Source: Gammaproteobacteria bacterium
GTDB taxonomy: Bacteria > Pseudomonadota > Gammaproteobacteria > Steroidobacterales > Steroidobacteraceae
Direction: 5' to 3'
Length of the DNA stretch: 49,755 nucleotides
NCBI GenBank assembly: GCA_028293745.1
Contig: JAQGOF010000079.1
Span: 1 to 49,755 of the forward strand
How positions within the stretch are numbered: position 1 is the first letter of the stretch; the number at the start of each line of letters is the position of its first letter. Positions 46,805 through 49,755 of this stretch are shown here, piece after piece. The translations under genes and the position numbers were made by a program. The notes beneath the pieces were generated by a model, which did not search any database, was not told the origin of the DNA, and was given only the letters and a program-made list of their open reading frames with translations.

Positions 46805-46819
46805 GCGCCGCGTCGGCGC
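46805..46819. terminator. GC hairpin between convergent SDR and chemoreceptor genes
   Basis: GCGCCG at 46805-46810 and CGGCGC at 46814-46819 form a 6-bp stem with a 3-base loop just after the SDR stop. There is no T run, so it is a weak or Rho-dependent candidate. Confidence 0.3.
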
Positions 46820-46846
46820 GTGTCAGTGCTGGATGACGAACTGCCG

Positions 46847-48283
46847 CTACTTGTGGCGATACCCCACGCGAAAAGCACCCCAATGGCGGCCGTTGACGAT
46901 GATGGGAGAGGACAAATCCTTCATCAGCACGAACTTTCCGCCACCCATGTTGCGTCGATAGGTTTGCAATAGAAACGGCTTGGTGTTGGCAGCCACCTTC
47001 TGCACCGCGCGATCGTCGAACAGGCGCCGATTGCGGCTGTAGGCTGCATTCCAGGCGGGATCCTTGCCTTGCGGCTTGGAATACTCGGGATTGTGTGTTG
47101 GCAGGTAACCGCCTTTCGCCCAGGCTACGCAGAATACGATGCGCGGATCCGCCTTGCGCAGGGGATCCTGGATCGGCGGCAGTACCCGATCGGTGAATTG
47201 CACATAGTCGGTGAGGTATTGCCTGGGGTCGGTTCCCGGAATCTCCCGATACCGCTCGTCAAACAAGCGGGCCATCGTGATCTCGCCCCGATCGATCGCG
47301 GCAGAAAACTCGGCGCTGATCCTTTTGGCGGCCTCGGCGCCCAGCCGGATGATCGCGGTGTCGTCTGTCTCAACTCCGCTTTCCGCAATGAACTCGATCA
47401 GATTTTCGCTCAGCGCGAGCAGCCCTTCGAGGCGCTCGTCCGCTTTTTGCAGGTTGGTCGACGACAATTCCACGCCCGTTGCGAGATCGGAGAGCTGGGA
47501 GAGCGTCGTGTCGCAGGCCTCGAGATTGTCGGTCGTAGCCTTCGCTATCGCGTCGACCTCGCGGCCCACGGTGTTGAATGCGTCGTGCGCCCGGTGGATG
47601 ACGCCTTTGACTTTTTCGGCACCTGCCGCAGCGTTTCCGGAATGGCGGGTCGCTTCGCCACTCTCCTTGATGAGCCCTCCGATTTGTTCCCCGAGAGCGC
47701 GGACGGTGTCGGTGATGTGAACCGTTGCGGTGCGAGTTTGCTCTGCCAGTGCCTTCACCTCACCCGCCACGACCGCGAAACCGCGACCGGCCTCGCCGGC
47801 ACGTGCGGCCTCGATGCTTGCGTTGAGAGACAACAGTCGGGTTTGCCGCGCGATGGTGTCAATCGACTCGGCCACACGGCCGACCTGTTTCAACAGAGTG
47901 CTGAAGGAGGCGAGGCGCTCCTGGATATGGTTGACCGCACCGGTGAGCTCGCCTATGTGCTGCACGGCACCGCCGATCAGCAGCCGCGATTCGGCGATCT
48001 CGTTTCCGGCAGCCGAGGCGGCCTGCTGAGCGCCCTTGGCGGCACGGTCGATCTCGCGGTTGCCCGCGACCATGTGTTCCGCGGCTCGCTGGAGCTCCTT
48101 GAACTGATCCGCCTCGTTGGACACACGGCCGCTGACCTCGTCCAGATTCCCGGCGACGTCCGCCAGCTCGACCCCGAGGGAGCCGATGCGGCTCGCGAGC
48201 TCTGACACCAGGCGCGAGTTGGCGCTTGCCGATTCGGGTTCGGAGGACCCCGTATGTGGAGTCTTACCCGATGTAACGTTCAT
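46847..48283 (-). CDS. Soluble methyl-accepting chemotaxis protein with C-terminal sensor domain
   Basis: A 478-residue chemoreceptor without membrane segments. The signalling hairpin is near residues 145-190 ([29 protein letters not shown] split over two helices, then [12 protein letters not shown]), so the signalling part occupies the N-terminal half. The C-terminal 170 residues ([55 protein letters not shown]) resemble a Cache/PAS-like ligand-binding domain, i.e. the reverse of the usual order. GGAGGG precedes the ATG at 48283. Its ligand is unknown, and no che genes lie nearby. Confidence 0.88.
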   Translation of the reverse strand: MNVTSGKTPHTGSSEPESASANSRLVSELASRIGSLGVELADVAGNLDEVSGRVSNEADQFKELQRAAEHMVAGNREIDRAAKGAQQAASAAGNEIAESRLLIGGAVQHIGELTGAVNHIQERLASFSTLLKQVGRVAESIDTIARQTRLLSLNASIEAARAGEAGRGFAVVAGEVKALAEQTRTATVHITDTVRALGEQIGGLIKESGEATRHSGNAAAGAEKVKGVIHRAHDAFNTVGREVDAIAKATTDNLEACDTTLSQLSDLATGVELSSTNLQKADERLEGLLALSENLIEFIAESGVETDDTAIIRLGAEAAKRISAEFSAAIDRGEITMARLFDERYREIPGTDPRQYLTDYVQFTDRVLPPIQDPLRKADPRIVFCVAWAKGGYLPTHNPEYSKPQGKDPAWNAAYSRNRRLFDDRAVQKVAANTKPFLLQTYRRNMGGGKFVLMKDLSSPIIVNGRHWGAFRVGYRHK

Positions 48284-48486
48284 GCTTCGACCCTCCGAGT
48301 CCCTCATCAACAGGCTGAAAGTATGCTGTATGAGGAAATCAAATGGCTGGGCATGTGCGTGCATCCGCGAACGCTGCACCCATGTTCCGATTTCGGCGCC
48401 GGTGCATCGCGACTGGCACAGGTCAAGTTCCCGCCAATAGGTACATGACTTGCGCCCGGTCTGCCTGGGCAACGGGAACTGCGACC

Positions 48487-49755
48487 ATGGCAAAGACAGT
48501 CGGTGATTTCCTCGTCGAGCGGCTCCACGAATGGGGTGTCCGGCTCATTTTCGGCTATCCCGGTGATGGGATAAACGGTGTCTTTGGCGCGCTCAACCGG
48601 GCGGGTAAGAAGATCGAATTCGTCCAGGCCCGCCACGAGGAGATGGCCGCCTTCATGGCCTCCGCCTATTCGAAGTTTACCGGGGAGCTGGGTGTGTGTA
48701 TTGCCACCTCGGGACCCGGAGCGACACACCTGGTAACCGGGCTTTATGACGCCCGCCTCGACCATGTACCGGTGCTGGCCATTGTGGGCCAACAAGCGCG
48801 CTCTGCACTGGGCGGCCATTACCAGCAGGAAGTGGACCTCGTAAGTTTGCTCAAGGACGTAGCGGGCGCTTTCGTTCACCAAGCGTCCTCTCCCGTACAA
48901 ATTCGTCACCTGGTGGACCGCGCCATCCGCACCGCGCTCGGCGAACGCCGCGTCACGGCGATCATCCTGCCCAACGATCTGCAGGAAATGCCTTACAGAG
49001 ATCCTCCCAGAGCTCACGGCACCCTGCGCTCGGGGGTTGGATTTTCAGTTCCGAAAGTCGTGCCGTACGAGTCTGACCTGCTGCGCGCGGCGGCTGTGCT
49101 CAACCAGGGGAAGAAAGTTGCGATGCTCGTGGGCGCCGGTGCGCTCGGAGCAACCGATGAGGTCATCGCCGTCGCGGATCGATTGGGCGCAGGTGTGGCC
49201 AAGGCGCTGCTGGGTAAGGCTGTCGTGCCGGATGATCTGCCGTGGGTCACGGGCTCCATCGGCCTGCTCGGGACGGAGCCCAGCTACACGATGATGTCAG
49301 AGTGTGACACGCTGTTGATGGTCGGTTCCGGATTCCCCTACTGCGAATTCCTGCCGAAGGAGGGGCAGGCGCGCGGAGTGCAGATCGATCTTGCACCGGA
49401 CATGTTGTCCCTGCGTTACCCGATGGAGGTCAATCTCGTAGGCGATGCCGGCGAGACGCTTCGCGCTCTGCTTCCGATGCTGGATGCCAAAGAGGACATG
49501 GCCTGGCGGGATGAAATCGTCAAGAGCGTGTCCAAGTGGTGGCAGACCCTGGAGGAACGGGCGCTGCAACCGGCCAATCCGATCAATCCGCAGCGGGTGA
49601 CCTGGGAGCTGTCGCCGAGGCTGCCGGAGCGGGTGATTCTGACCAGTGATTCCGGGTCCTGCGCGAACTGGTTCGCGCGGGATCTGAGGATCCGTCGGGG
49701 CATGATGGCCTCGCTGTCCGGCGGGCTCGCCTCGATGGGAGCCGCGGTTCCGTAT
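48487..49755 (+). CDS. Thiamine diphosphate-dependent enzyme (pyruvate oxidase/acetolactate synthase family), 3' end missing
   Basis: The first 423 residues of a TPP enzyme, open at the right window edge. [20 protein letters not shown] is the N-terminal TPP-family opening; [19 protein letters not shown] carries the catalytic Glu that protonates the thiamine. [28 protein letters not shown] is the adjacent conserved block, and the central FAD/DHS-like domain starts near residue 190. The C-terminal PP domain with GDGx26N-type motif lies outside the window. Sequences like this are often annotated as thiamine pyrophosphate-requiring protein; pyruvate is the most likely substrate class. The start is divergent from the chemoreceptor, with 203 bases between. 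Confidence 0.92.
   Translation, partial: MAKTVGDFLVERLHEWGVRLIFGYPGDGINGVFGALNRAGKKIEFVQARHEEMAAFMASAYSKFTGELGVCIATSGPGATHLVTGLYDARLDHVPVLAIVGQQARSALGGHYQQEVDLVSLLKDVAGAFVHQASSPVQIRHLVDRAIRTALGERRVTAIILPNDLQEMPYRDPPRAHGTLRSGVGFSVPKVVPYESDLLRAAAVLNQGKKVAMLVGAGALGATDEVIAVADRLGAGVAKALLGKAVVPDDLPWVTGSIGLLGTEPSYTMMSECDTLLMVGSGFPYCEFLPKEGQARGVQIDLAPDMLSLRYPMEVNLVGDAGETLRALLPMLDAKEDMAWRDEIVKSVSKWWQTLEERALQPANPINPQRVTWELSPRLPERVILTSDSGSCANWFARDLRIRRGMMASLSGGLASMGAAVPY

Overview
The window is a GC-rich chromosomal segment from a gammaproteobacterium. The evidence is the block cca, uppP, folB, tsaD, rpsU, dnaG, rpoD, which follows the order of the Escherichia coli chromosome, together with a Do-family protease, minCDE, a fused Aas with LplT, and a long primary sigma factor. 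The exact family is not fixed by the sequence; a free-living lineage near Steroidobacteraceae, Nevskiales or Xanthomonadales is my guess. No tRNA, rRNA, CRISPR array, integrase or insertion sequence was seen. TTG and GTG start codons are common.

Layout. 1-6450: end of a Do protease, an NDUFA9-like dehydrogenase, a lipoprotein metallopeptidase divergent from cca, then uppP and a MidA-type methyltransferase on the minus strand. 6462-9150: folate and t6A genes (folM plus; tsaD-folB-folK minus, coupled). 9129-14389: the macromolecular-synthesis operon rpsU-yqeY-(small membrane protein)-dnaG-rpoD, with sigma-70-like promoters before rpsU and rpoD and a strong terminator after rpoD. 14423-20206: a DUF4404 protein, a DUF985 cupin coupled to an MHS-type transporter, an exported small protein, an Lrp-type regulator, an acidic-tailed 83-residue protein and a lipoprotein hydrolase. 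20310-23822: an N-formylglutamate amidohydrolase-like gene, minC-minD-minE and an abutting spermidine-synthase-like gene. 24247-28585: an HTH regulator divergent from aas-lplT. 28582-31901: aldo/keto reductase, ketopantoate-reductase-like protein and an exported amidohydrolase.

31968 to the end is more accessory. It holds a SWIM/SNF2 helicase coupled to an unrecognised 425-residue protein, an exported methyltransferase, an ArsR regulator with two SRPBCC genes behind a 16-bp palindromic operator, and then a four-gene plus-strand run at 39148-42305: PGDYG-type protein, four-pass SLATT-like membrane protein, heme-c DUF3365/HAMP receptor without an output domain, and a TIR protein. This last group is the best candidate for an undescribed system: the periplasmic heme sensor stops right after HAMP and the TIR gene begins one base later. 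After it come a flavodoxin, an exported phosphodiesterase, an N-terminally short DUF707 protein, a YghA-like reductase with a Tat-like leader, a membrane-free chemoreceptor and a thiamine-diphosphate enzyme cut by the window end.
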